The position numbers and the translations under genes were made by a program. From assembly GCF_020614375.1 (NCBI RefSeq), contig NZ_CP085330.1, forward strand, positions 372,001 through 436,000: 64,000 bases of DNA, in the 5' to 3' direction. Of this stretch, positions 16,639 through 24,401 are shown in pieces (positions within the stretch are counted from its first letter, which is position 1; each line of letters starts with the position of its first letter). The notes beneath the pieces are model-generated. The model was not told the DNA's origin and made no database searches. It was given only the letters and a program-made list of their open reading frames with translations. Source of the stretch: Haladaptatus salinisoli (lineage in GTDB: Archaea; Halobacteriota; Halobacteria; Halobacteriales; Haladaptataceae).

Positions 16639-18237
16639 TTATCCTTCGCCGATGAGTCGCTCCTCGTCCTCCCAGAACTCCTGGCGCAGTTGGTACTTCT
16701 GTACCTTCCCGGTCGCCGTCTCGGGGAGGTCGTCCTGAATCAGGATCTCCCGCGGGACCTTGTAGCCGGCCATCCGTTCGCGGCAGAACTCCTCGACGCC
16801 GTCTTTCGATAGCTCCGCGCCGGCTTTCGGCACGACGATGGCCGTCACCATCTCGCCCCACTCCTCGCTCGGGGTGGGGATGACCGCCGCCTTGGCGACG
16901 TCGGGGTGGTCGTAGAGGTGGTCCTCGACCGCTATCGAGGAGACGTTCTCGCCTCCGGAGATGATGATGTCCTTCTTCCTGTCCTGGATGGCGACCATCC
17001 CGTCCTCGTCGATGGTGGCGAGGTCGCCCGTGTGGAAGTAGCCCGGAAGGCGGTCGTTGAACGCCTCCTCGGTCGCCTCCGGCTTGTTGAGGTAGCGGTC
17101 CATCACCTGATTACCCTGCACGACTATCTCGCCCATCGTCTCGCCGTCGCGGGGGACGTCCTCGCCGTCCTCGTCGACGACGCGCACGTCGGTGCAGAGC
17201 GTCTCGCTCCCCTGTTTCACCTTGAGCGAGCGCCCGCGCTCGGCCAGTCGGCGGGGGGAGTTCGACGTCGTGATGATAGGCGCGGTCTCGGTCAGTCCGT
17301 AGATGTGGATGATGCGCCAGCCGATGTCGTCCTCGATGGTCTCGATGGTCGCCGTCGCGGGCGCGCTCCCGGCGGTGGCGATGCGAACGTCGCGGTCGCC
17401 CGTCGTCTCGACCTCGGGATTCTCGTCGTAGTGCGCGATGATGCGGTTGAGCACGGTCGGCGCGCCGCACATGAACGAGACGTCGTAGTCGCGCACCTTC
17501 GAGAGCGTTCGCTCGGGCGTGAACTTCCGCAGGCAGACGTGCGTGCCGCCGGTTCCCGTGATGGCGTAGGTGTGGCCCCAGCCGTTGCAGTGGAACATCG
17601 GCAGCGTCCAGAGGTACGTGTCGTCGTCGCGTATCTCCATGTGCTGGTTGAGCACGAGCGCGTGCCAGTGCTCGGTTCGGTGAGTTCTGACGACGCCCTT
17701 CGGGTCGCCGGTCGTCCCCGAGGTGTAGTTGATGCTCGCGTCGTCGTCCTCGGAGATGTCCGGGCGCTCCGGCGGTTCCGAGGAGGCGTCGTCCACGAGG
17801 GTCGCGTAATCGAGCCAGTCGCCGTCGATTCGGTCGGCCTCGTACCCGACGAACCGCTCCGCCGGGACCGAGTCCCGCACCGCCTCTATCTTGTCGGCGA
17901 AGTCGTAGTCGGCGATGACGACCGATGCCTCGCAATCGTCGAGGATGTACTCGTAGTCCTCGGGGACGAGGCGGTAGTTCATCGGGACGTACACCGCGCC
18001 GAGTTGGTTGGTCGCGTACAGCGATTCGAGGAAGTAGTGCGTGTTCGAGGCGAGCATCGCCACGCGGTCTCCCCGCCCGATACCGAGGTCGGCCAGCGCG
18101 TTCGACAGACGATTTACCCGTTCGTTGAACTCCCCGTACGTGTACTCCGTGCCGTCGTCAGCGATGACGCCGACGACGTCGTCGTAGCAGTCGACGGCGC
18201 GGTCGAGGAAGTCCAGCGTGGTCATTTCCGTCTTCAT
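16639..18237 (-). CDS. Acyl-CoA synthetase (long-chain-fatty-acid--CoA ligase family)
   Basis: The 532-residue protein is a full-length ANL-superfamily adenylating enzyme. The P-loop YTSGTTGDPKG is at 171-181, YGLTET at 313-318, the TGD motif at 403-405 in YFHTGDLA, the hinge DRKKDIIISGGENVSS at 419-434, and the catalytic Lys in PETATGKVQK near the end. It forms acyl-AMP and then acyl-CoA from a carboxylate, ATP and CoA, in the cytoplasm. The chain length cannot be read from the sequence. A second Met at residue 5 is an alternative start. Confidence 0.92.
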   Translation of the reverse strand: MKTEMTTLDFLDRAVDCYDDVVGVIADDGTEYTYGEFNERVNRLSNALADLGIGRGDRVAMLASNTHYFLESLYATNQLGAVYVPMNYRLVPEDYEYILDDCEASVVIADYDFADKIEAVRDSVPAERFVGYEADRIDGDWLDYATLVDDASSEPPERPDISEDDDASINYTSGTTGDPKGVVRTHRTEHWHALVLNQHMEIRDDDTYLWTLPMFHCNGWGHTYAITGTGGTHVCLRKFTPERTLSKVRDYDVSFMCGAPTVLNRIIAHYDENPEVETTGDRDVRIATAGSAPATATIETIEDDIGWRIIHIYGLTETAPIITTSNSPRRLAERGRSLKVKQGSETLCTDVRVVDEDGEDVPRDGETMGEIVVQGNQVMDRYLNKPEATEEAFNDRLPGYFHTGDLATIDEDGMVAIQDRKKDIIISGGENVSSIAVEDHLYDHPDVAKAAVIPTPSEEWGEMVTAIVVPKAGAELSKDGVEEFCRERMAGYKVPREILIQDDLPETATGKVQKYQLRQEFWEDEERLIGEG

Positions 18238-18321
18238 GAACCGTCGTTCGAGTCATTTCCGGGGGACGGGGTAAGTATTTCGCCTCGTGTTATCACTTCT
18301 CAGTGTCCGGCTCGCCCGTCG

Positions 18322-19569
18322 CTACCCCTCTCCGGGGAGCACCGCGTAGCAACCGAGCGCGACGGCCGAGAGCGCCGCCAGCGCGAGGAACGCGGCGTCG
18401 AAGCGGTTCGCGTCGGCGAAGAGGCCGACGAACGTGGAACCGGCCGACCCGACGAGGAAGAAGCCGGTGCGGAGGAACCCCCACGCGGCCCCCTCGACGT
18501 GGTCGGGGAGCGCCCCGACGATGTAGGCGTTCGTGACGGGCGCGATGGCCATCCGCGTCCCGAGAACCGCGACGACGACCGCGAGCGCCGCCACCCCCGA
18601 CGCGAGCGTGAGCGCGACCGGCGTGACGACGCCGACGGCGGTGACGACGAGGAGGACGGGTTTGACCCCGACGCGGTCGGCGGCGTTACCCGCCACCAAC
18701 TGCGAGAGCGCCCCCGCGACGAACATGAGTCCGTAGAGGAGCGCCGCGGTCCGCTGGTCGAGTCCCTTGACCTGTTCGAGGTACGTCGGCAGGAACGCGG
18801 TTAGGCCCTGAAAGACGAACAGGAGGAGACCGACGGCGGCGGACGAGGCGAACACCGACCGGTCGGAGAGCGTTCCGGCCACGTTCCGGAGGAGGCGGGT
18901 CGAACGCGGGGCGTCTCCCTCGGCGTCCGTCTCCGCGCTGGGGTTCGCCTCCTCGGACGTTCGCTCCGGGACGACTCGCCACGCAAGCGCGGCGACCGCG
19001 AAGAACGGTACCGAGAGACCGGCGAGGATGAGTCGCCACCCGACCCGCCCGACGAGGGCGGTCGCAGCGCCGGGGAGCACCGCGGAGCCGACGCTTCCCG
19101 CGGCGAGCGTGACGCCGAACGCCGCGCCCGCCCTCCGCGTGAACGCGCGCGAGAGCACGGTTCCTCGGCTCGGCCCGTACAGTCCGGAACCGAGTCCGAA
19201 GGCGGTGGCCCCGACGAAGAAGACGGCGAACGCCGGGGAGAGGCCTATCAAGCAGAGGCTCAGCCCCGAGAGGCAGAGGCTCGCCGCGAGCAGCGCGCGT
19301 TCGCCGACTCGGTCTATCAACACCCCGGCCGGGAACTGCATCAGGGCGTAGCCGACCCAGAGCGCCGTGATGGCCAGCCCGGCGGTCGCGTTGGAGACGG
19401 TGAACGCGGCCTTTATCTGCGGCAGCAGGGGCGGGATGAGAAAGCGCAGTCCGAGCGTGAACGCCCACCCGACCGCGACGACGGCGAGCAGCCGACCCCG
19501 ACCGTCGCCGCGAAGTCCGCGCACTCCGTCCCGGAGGTGAGCGACGACCGACCGGCGACTCGGCGACAT
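18322..19569 (-). CDS. MFS transporter
   Basis: The 415-residue protein has twelve predicted helices and major facilitator signatures: LIDRVGERALLAASL in the loop between helices 2 and 3, GLGSGLYGPSRG in helix 4, and a second-half LVAGNAADRVGVKPVLL. A long polar loop rich in Glu and Asp (SEEANPSAETDAEGDAPRS) joins the halves. The Met at 19569 starts a short basic N-terminus; the ORF extends upstream but antisense to another gene. The substrate is unknown. It is divergent from the His-rich copper-type gene. Confidence 0.88.
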   Translation of the reverse strand: MSPSRRSVVAHLRDGVRGLRGDGRGRLLAVVAVGWAFTLGLRFLIPPLLPQIKAAFTVSNATAGLAITALWVGYALMQFPAGVLIDRVGERALLAASLCLSGLSLCLIGLSPAFAVFFVGATAFGLGSGLYGPSRGTVLSRAFTRRAGAAFGVTLAAGSVGSAVLPGAATALVGRVGWRLILAGLSVPFFAVAALAWRVVPERTSEEANPSAETDAEGDAPRSTRLLRNVAGTLSDRSVFASSAAVGLLLFVFQGLTAFLPTYLEQVKGLDQRTAALLYGLMFVAGALSQLVAGNAADRVGVKPVLLVVTAVGVVTPVALTLASGVAALAVVVAVLGTRMAIAPVTNAYIVGALPDHVEGAAWGFLRTGFFLVGSAGSTFVGLFADANRFDAAFLALAALSAVALGCYAVLPGEG

Positions 19570-19695
19570 CGATGCTGTGCGTCGAACGTGGGCGGGCGGG
19601 CGGTTAAACGGGCGGATGGCCGCCAATCTCTCCGGTATCGAAGTCCGCCGCGCGACCGAGGAAACGAATAACTCGGTCGGCGTCGACGAACCGGT

Positions 19696-20475
19696 ATGGG
19701 GGGACGCTCGGAGCACGGAGGCGACGGAGACGAGTCGCACGGGGACCCGCGCGGTTACGGCCCGGAGGGGCACGCCGCGCCGGGCGGACTGTCGCTCGCC
19801 GCGAACGGATTTCGGTTCGAACCGACGGAGACGCGGTTCGAACCCGGTACCGCGACCGACTGGACGTTCCGAATCCGCGACGACGACGGGGTCGTGACCC
19901 AGTTCGAGGAAGCGCACGGCGAACGCATCCACCTCGTCGTCGTCCGGCGCGACCTGACCCGCTTCCAGCACCGCCACCCGACCGTCGACGGGGACGGGAC
20001 GTGTCGCGTGAGCGATTTTTCCCTGCCGGAACCCGGCGCGTACCGCGCGTTCGCGGACTTCGTCGCCGACGGTCGCCCCGCGACGCTCGGGTTCGACCTG
20101 TTCGCTCCGGGGTCGACCGCCGTCGAACCGCGCCCCGATTCCTCGCGGCGAGCGACCGCCGAGGGGTACGCGGTCGAACTCCTCGCCGACCGAATCGCCG
20201 CCGGCGAACGGACGCGACTGGCGTTCGAGGTTCGCCGCGACGGCGAGCGCGTGTCCCGGCTCGGCGAGTACCTCGGCGCGCTCGGCCACCTCGTCGCGCT
20301 TCGGGAGGGCGACCTCGCCTACCTGCACGTCCACCCGGAGGCGACCGACCCCGAGAGCGGTCGGGTCGAGTTCGACGCGCGCTTTCCGACGCCGGGGCGG
20401 TACCGGCTGTTCTTCCAGGCCAAGCCGGACGGCGTCCTCGTCACCACGCGGTTCGACGTTCGCATCGACGGGTGA
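19696..20475 (+). CDS. His-rich two-domain beta protein, probably metal (copper) related
   Basis: The 259-residue protein starts with a Gly/His-rich segment (MGGRSEHGGDGDESHGDPRG) and then has two similar immunoglobulin-like halves. Each half carries a His cluster: HGERIHLVVVRRDLTRFQHRHP in the first and LGHLVALREGDLAYLHVHPE in the second. This repeated layout is seen in proteins next to copper-transport genes, where the clustered His are proposed to bind copper. It has no signal peptide. It converges on a Cys-rich four-helix copper-binding protein gene, which strengthens the metal assignment. Confidence 0.75.
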   Translation: MGGRSEHGGDGDESHGDPRGYGPEGHAAPGGLSLAANGFRFEPTETRFEPGTATDWTFRIRDDDGVVTQFEEAHGERIHLVVVRRDLTRFQHRHPTVDGDGTCRVSDFSLPEPGAYRAFADFVADGRPATLGFDLFAPGSTAVEPRPDSSRRATAEGYAVELLADRIAAGERTRLAFEVRRDGERVSRLGEYLGALGHLVALREGDLAYLHVHPEATDPESGRVEFDARFPTPGRYRLFFQAKPDGVLVTTRFDVRIDG

Positions 20476-20497
20476 GCGCGACGCTCGGGCGGTTCTC

Positions 20498-20515
20498 GAC
20501 GTCGAAAAAAGGAAC
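20498..20515 (-). terminator. Oligo-T terminator after the copper-binding protein gene
   Basis: On the minus strand the sequence downstream of the stop reads CGTTCCTTTTTTCGACG. A run of six T is the usual archaeal termination signal and is rare in this GC-rich sequence. It lies in the 66-nt gap between two convergent genes. Confidence 0.4.
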
Positions 20516-20541
20516 GCCGTCCGCGTTCGGGTGCGACCGGT

Positions 20542-20886
20542 TTACGACGCGATCATGGTACGACAGCTCTCGGCGCACTCTTCGAGCACGTCGGCGCAGA
20601 CCTGACAGTGCTCGGCGTCGTGGCGCGAACACTCCTCCGCGCACTCCTCGCACGCGCCCGCGCAGGCTTCCGCGAGCTCCTCGCTGTAGTTCGAGTTCCG
20701 GACCATGAACCGGGCGTGGAGGGTGGCGAGGTCGGCCACGTCCCGACAGAGCCGGAGACACTTGGCCATCTCCTCGCCTTCGCCGGCGCACTCGTCCGCG
20801 CACCACTCGCAGGCTTGCGCCGCCTCGAAACAGTTGTCCACGCACTCCGCGGCGTCGTCGTTGAGGTCGAGTTCGCTCAGTGCCAT
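20542..20886 (-). CDS. Four-helix-bundle copper-binding protein (Csp-like)
   Basis: The 114-residue protein has fifteen Cys, mostly as CxxxC and CxxC pairs along predicted helices (residues 15, 19, 26, 29, 33, 43, 47, 75, 79, 82, 86, 94, 97, 104, 108). This is the pattern of the copper storage proteins Csp1/Csp3, whose Cys line the inside of a four-helix bundle and bind many Cu(I) ions. No signal peptide is seen, so it should act in the cytoplasm like Csp3. The Met at 20886 begins MALSELDLNDDAAEC. The convergent His-rich gene is a likely partner. Confidence 0.9.
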   Translation of the reverse strand: MALSELDLNDDAAECVDNCFEAAQACEWCADECAGEGEEMAKCLRLCRDVADLATLHARFMVRNSNYSEELAEACAGACEECAEECSRHDAEHCQVCADVLEECAESCRTMIAS

Positions 20887-21110
20887 AGCGTTCCTAGAGA
20901 CGGGACGCTCGCTTTTTCCGTTTGAGGCCAACGTCGTTCGACTCGTCGGCGCGAGCGCGTCGATGTCCGAAGGGAGCGCGGTACATATCTCGGATTCGAA
21001 GGCGAGTCGGCGGTCGGATTTCGCGTTCGTAAATCGCCGCGTTCGCGCGGTCGAACGTCCGGTCGTCGGGCCGCTCGCTCGGGGGGTTCCGCGCGGCGTT
21101 CGGACGGGAC

Positions 21111-22409
21111 TCAGTCCGCGCCCTCGGAGTCCATCCGAGCGGCGAGCGCGTCGGAGACGTTCGAGAGGTGGGCCGCACCCCAGATCGCGACCGCGACGCC
21201 GCCGACGGTGTCGAACACCAAGTCGAGCATCGTGTTCGATAGCGAGTACTGGGCGAGGACGCTGTCCGTGTTCGTCATCGACGCCAGTCCGTCGAGTCCG
21301 AACTCCAGAAGCTCCCAGAGCACGCCGAACGCCAGCGTGAACACGAGGATGAAGACGACCATGAACTTCTTCGGAAGGTAGACGCTGTCGGCGTGGATGT
21401 CGAGCGCGCGCACCGTGGTGTAGCCGGCGGCGGCGACGAGCGACGAGGAGAGCGCGTGGGTGAGTTGGTCCCACAGGCCTATCGACTGGTACAGTCCGAG
21501 GGTACCGACCGCGTGGAGGAACACCGGCACGACGATCCAGAGCGTCAGTCCGGCGTCGATGGGCAACCGGAGGTTCCGTTCGAGCAGCGCGGGGAGTTCC
21601 ATCAGCGCGAGCGCTATCGCCGCGTTGACGATGATGCCCACGTTCGTCTCGTACAGTCCGACGAGCAACACGCCGACGAGGACGAGTTGGAGCCCGCGAA
21701 CCACCTGTCGCTGGCGGCGCTCGGAGAGGCGTCCCCGCCCGCCGGAGGGCTCCGCGACGGTCTCGCCGTCCGGTCGGTTGCGCTCGCCGCCGGCGTCGAA
21801 GCCGAAGCGCGCCGTGTCGACGCGGCGAAAGTACGCGTCGAACAGCACGCCGGCCGCGACGCCCGCGCCGGTCGCGGCGAGCAGCGACCACATCACCCTG
21901 CTGAGTCCCCGGAGGTTCTGCGTGCCGAGCGCCTGATCGGCGACCCACTGGACGACCGCCCACGTGCCGGCGGTCGCCATGGTCGCGGTGACGACGAAGA
22001 GCACCGCGAACGCCGGGGAGAACTCGACCGCGGTGAACGTGTCCAACTCGACGGCGATGACGAGCGCCAACCCCGCGACGGCGAGGAACGCCGCGACGGG
22101 ACGCGGGAGCAACGAATCGAACGACACGTTGGCGACCGGCGCGGCGACGAAGAGGAGCGCCTCCCACGGGAGCATCGCCGTGGCGCTGCGATACGCGGCG
22201 ACCGGCACCAGCGCGATGGCGACCGCCGCGAACGCCAGCCCCGCCCACAGGTAGTCGCCGTCGACGACGCTCACGAGCGCCGAGACGGCGATGGCCGCGA
22301 CGAGCGTCCACGCCGCGACGGCGTTTCGGTTCCGGGGGACGAGCGCGTCGTCGCCGGGTTCGACCCCCTCGTCCGTTTCCCCCTCCTCGCGCGTCCCGCT
22401 CCCGACCAT
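21111..22409 (-). CDS. Polytopic membrane protein, function unknown
   Basis: The 432-residue protein starts with an acidic soluble segment (MVGSGTREEGETDEGVEPGD) and then has about eleven predicted helices. The C-terminal part (IGLWDQLTHALSSSLVAAAGY, then VFTLAFGVLWELLEFGLD and LVFDTVGGVAVAIWG) contains Asp and Glu residues within helices, as in the DUF2238/YjdF-type and VanZ-like membrane families. This likeness is only visual. No operon partner is evident; the RHH regulator gene is divergent. Confidence 0.7.
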   Translation of the reverse strand: MVGSGTREEGETDEGVEPGDDALVPRNRNAVAAWTLVAAIAVSALVSVVDGDYLWAGLAFAAVAIALVPVAAYRSATAMLPWEALLFVAAPVANVSFDSLLPRPVAAFLAVAGLALVIAVELDTFTAVEFSPAFAVLFVVTATMATAGTWAVVQWVADQALGTQNLRGLSRVMWSLLAATGAGVAAGVLFDAYFRRVDTARFGFDAGGERNRPDGETVAEPSGGRGRLSERRQRQVVRGLQLVLVGVLLVGLYETNVGIIVNAAIALALMELPALLERNLRLPIDAGLTLWIVVPVFLHAVGTLGLYQSIGLWDQLTHALSSSLVAAAGYTTVRALDIHADSVYLPKKFMVVFILVFTLAFGVLWELLEFGLDGLASMTNTDSVLAQYSLSNTMLDLVFDTVGGVAVAIWGAAHLSNVSDALAARMDSEGAD

Positions 22410-22515
22410 GGGTGCGATACGGGCGAGGGAACCAAAAAGAGCGCGTCGACCCGTCGGCCGCGGGACTCGGCGGGAGACGAAACCATAAGTGCGCTCGACC
22501 GCAGTAGACGAGACG

Positions 22516-23070
22516 ATGACGAACCGCATCACGGTGTCGTTAGACGACGACGCGCGGACGGCGCTCGACGGTCTCGTGAAGCGAGCCGACAAACCCCGGA
22601 GCGAACTCGTCAGGCAGGCGCTCACCTTCTACGCCGCGAACTACGACGCGGCGACGGCGGACGCGGAACCGAACCTCGAAGCGTACCACCAGATGCTGTC
22701 GAGCGGCGAGCACGTCCTGCTCGACGTGGATTTTCTCCACTGCTTTCTGAACTACGTCGAGGACGAGTCCGGCGACCCCGACCCGGCGTTCCTCAAACTG
22801 GCGGACAAGGTCTCCGAGTACCACGCCCGCGAGTACGAGCACCGGTTCGCGTCGCTCGGCGAACTCCTCGATTGGCTCTCGTTCTGCGGGTTCCTGACGG
22901 TTCGGGAGACGGAGGGCGACACCTACCACGTCGTCTTTCCGACCGAGTCGGTCAAGTGGTTCATGATGCGGTTCGTCGAACTGAGCACGGCGCGCCTTCC
23001 GTTCGAACTGGAAGTGGAAGAGGGGGTTTCGAAGGTGCTCGTCACCGAAGTTCGCCCGGGCGACCGATGA
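22516..23070 (+). CDS. Ribbon-helix-helix DNA-binding regulator with C-terminal domain
   Basis: The 184-residue protein begins with a CopG/Arc-type ribbon-helix-helix (residues 1-43: NRITVSLDDDARTALDGLV, then PRSELVRQALTFYAANY). A C-terminal domain of about 120 residues (HQMLSSGEHVLLDVDFLH, ending in an FELEVEEGVSKVLV strand) is mixed alpha-beta and may sense a ligand. The ATG at 22516 places the ribbon at the N-terminus as usual. The Nramp-like/hydantoinase operon follows after 107 nt, and three 10-bp-spaced TCACAC repeats lie in that gap. It is therefore the obvious candidate to regulate that operon. Confidence 0.82.
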   Translation: MTNRITVSLDDDARTALDGLVKRADKPRSELVRQALTFYAANYDAATADAEPNLEAYHQMLSSGEHVLLDVDFLHCFLNYVEDESGDPDPAFLKLADKVSEYHAREYEHRFASLGELLDWLSFCGFLTVRETEGDTYHVVFPTESVKWFMMRFVELSTARLPFELEVEEGVSKVLVTEVRPGDR

Positions 23071-23074
23071 ACGG

Positions 23075-23102
23075 TTCACACTCGTTCACACGTCCTCACA
23101 CT
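23075..23102. promoter_or_regulatory. Three TCACAC direct repeats at 10-bp spacing (candidate RHH operator)
   Basis: TTCACACT (23075), TTCACACG (23085) and CTCACACT (23095) occur at exactly one helical turn from each other. They begin 4 nt after the stop codon of the ribbon-helix-helix gene and end about 35 nt before the TATA-like element of the carrier gene. Ribbon-helix-helix dimers bind short tandem repeats on one face of DNA, so this is a strong operator candidate, although no binding data exist. Confidence 0.6.
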
Positions 23103-23135
23103 CCGGCGCACCGCGATGCACGGCGTTCTTAGGCG

Positions 23136-23155
23136 GGTTTTAAGTCCACCCGTGG
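23136..23155 (+). promoter_or_regulatory. Promoter of the carrier/hydantoinase operon with adjoining inverted repeat
   Basis: GGGTTTTAAGT resembles a haloarchaeal TATA element and lies about 36 nt before the ATG of the Nramp-like gene. The inverted repeat CCACCCGTGG directly follows at 23146-23155 and could be a second control site close to the transcription start. Confidence 0.4.
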
Positions 23156-23177
23156 GTTGTGACAGCATATCACGGCT

Positions 23178-24401
23178 ATGGTAACGAACATCGTCAATCG
23201 ACTCCGTTCCATCGGGCCGGGCGCGATGGTCGCCGCCGCGTTCATCGGCCCCGGGACGGTCACGACCGCGAGCGTGACGGGCGCTCGGTTCGGCTACGCG
23301 CTCGTCTGGACCATCGCCTTCTCCATCGTCGCCACCATCATCCTCCAGGAGATGAGTGCGCGGTTGGGGGTCGTCACCCGACAGGGCCTCGGAGAGGCGC
23401 TCAGAGACCAGTTCGACCACCCGACGCTGTCGGTTCTCAGCGTGGCGCTCGTCGTGAGCGCCATCGGTATCGGAACGGCGGCGTACGAGGCCGGCAACAT
23501 CCTCGGCGGCGCGGCGGGCTTGGCGACCGTCACGGGCATCGGCCCGTCGTTCTGGGGACCCCTCATGGGGCTGTGCGCCGGCGCGCTCCTGTGGAGCGGT
23601 CGGTACGAGCTCATCGAGCGCGCGCTGGTCACCCTCGTCGGGGTGATGGCGTTCTCGTTCATCGTCGACGCGATACTCGTCGGCCCCGACCTGAACCGCC
23701 TCGTCCTCGGGTTCGTCCCGTCAGCGCCCGCGGGGTCGGCGTTCCTCATCACGGGCCTCATCGGGACGACCATCGTCGGCTACAACCTCTTCTTGCACGC
23801 GAGCAGCGTGCAGGAGCGGTGGGGCGGGCCGAACGACCTCCCCGAATCCAGAACCGACACCGTGGCCTCCATCCTCGTCGGCGGGGTCATCACGCTCTCC
23901 ATCCTCGTCACCGCGGCCGCGGTCTTTCCCGCCGGAACGCGGATTCAGGACGTGGGGACGATGGCCGAGCAGTTGCGGCCGCTCGTCGGCGACCACGCGA
24001 CGATACTGTTCAGCATCGGGCTGTTCGCCGCCGGGTTCACCAGCGCGACGACCGCGCCGCTCGCCGGCGCGTACGCGACGGCGGGGGCGCTCGGCTGGGA
24101 CGTCGACCTGAAGTCGACGCGCTTCCGCGCCGTCTGGGCGACCATCCTCGGGGTCGGTACCGTCTTCTCCGCGCTCGGACTCGAACCGGTCGAGGCCATC
24201 GTGTTCGCGCAGGTCGTCAACGGGATACTACTTCCCGTCGTGGCGGTGTTCCTCATCTACGCCATGAACGACCGCAGCGCGCTCGGCGAGTACACGAACA
24301 CCACCGTTCAGAACGTCCTCGGCGGCGTCGTCACCGTCATCGTGATCTGGCTCGGCCTCCGCGCGCTCTACACCGTCGGCCAGGATTTGGGGGTGTTCTG
24401 A
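23178..24401 (+). CDS. Nramp-family transporter lacking the canonical metal-binding residues
   Basis: The 407-residue protein aligns by eye with Nramp carriers over eleven helices (SIGPGAMVAAAFIGPGTVTT at the start). True metal carriers have DPGN in helix 1; here the motif is GPGT (24-27). In helix 6 the family motif with Met, Pro and His is replaced by TTIVGYNLFLHAS (198-209), with Val200 where the metal-binding Met should be and Tyr202 in place of His. The metal site is therefore gone. The gene is directly followed, with no gap, by hyuA and hyuB, so uptake of an organic substrate such as 5-oxoproline or a hydantoin is a reasonable inference. Automatic annotation as a divalent metal transporter is likely misleading. 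Confidence 0.82.
   Translation: MVTNIVNRLRSIGPGAMVAAAFIGPGTVTTASVTGARFGYALVWTIAFSIVATIILQEMSARLGVVTRQGLGEALRDQFDHPTLSVLSVALVVSAIGIGTAAYEAGNILGGAAGLATVTGIGPSFWGPLMGLCAGALLWSGRYELIERALVTLVGVMAFSFIVDAILVGPDLNRLVLGFVPSAPAGSAFLITGLIGTTIVGYNLFLHASSVQERWGGPNDLPESRTDTVASILVGGVITLSILVTAAAVFPAGTRIQDVGTMAEQLRPLVGDHATILFSIGLFAAGFTSATTAPLAGAYATAGALGWDVDLKSTRFRAVWATILGVGTVFSALGLEPVEAIVFAQVVNGILLPVVAVFLIYAMNDRSALGEYTNTTVQNVLGGVVTVIVIWLGLRALYTVGQDLGVF

Noticed and set aside
23178-24401. Plain annotation as a manganese or iron transporter
   Set aside because: The residues that bind the metal in helices 1 and 6 are replaced, and the operon context is cyclic-amide hydrolysis.
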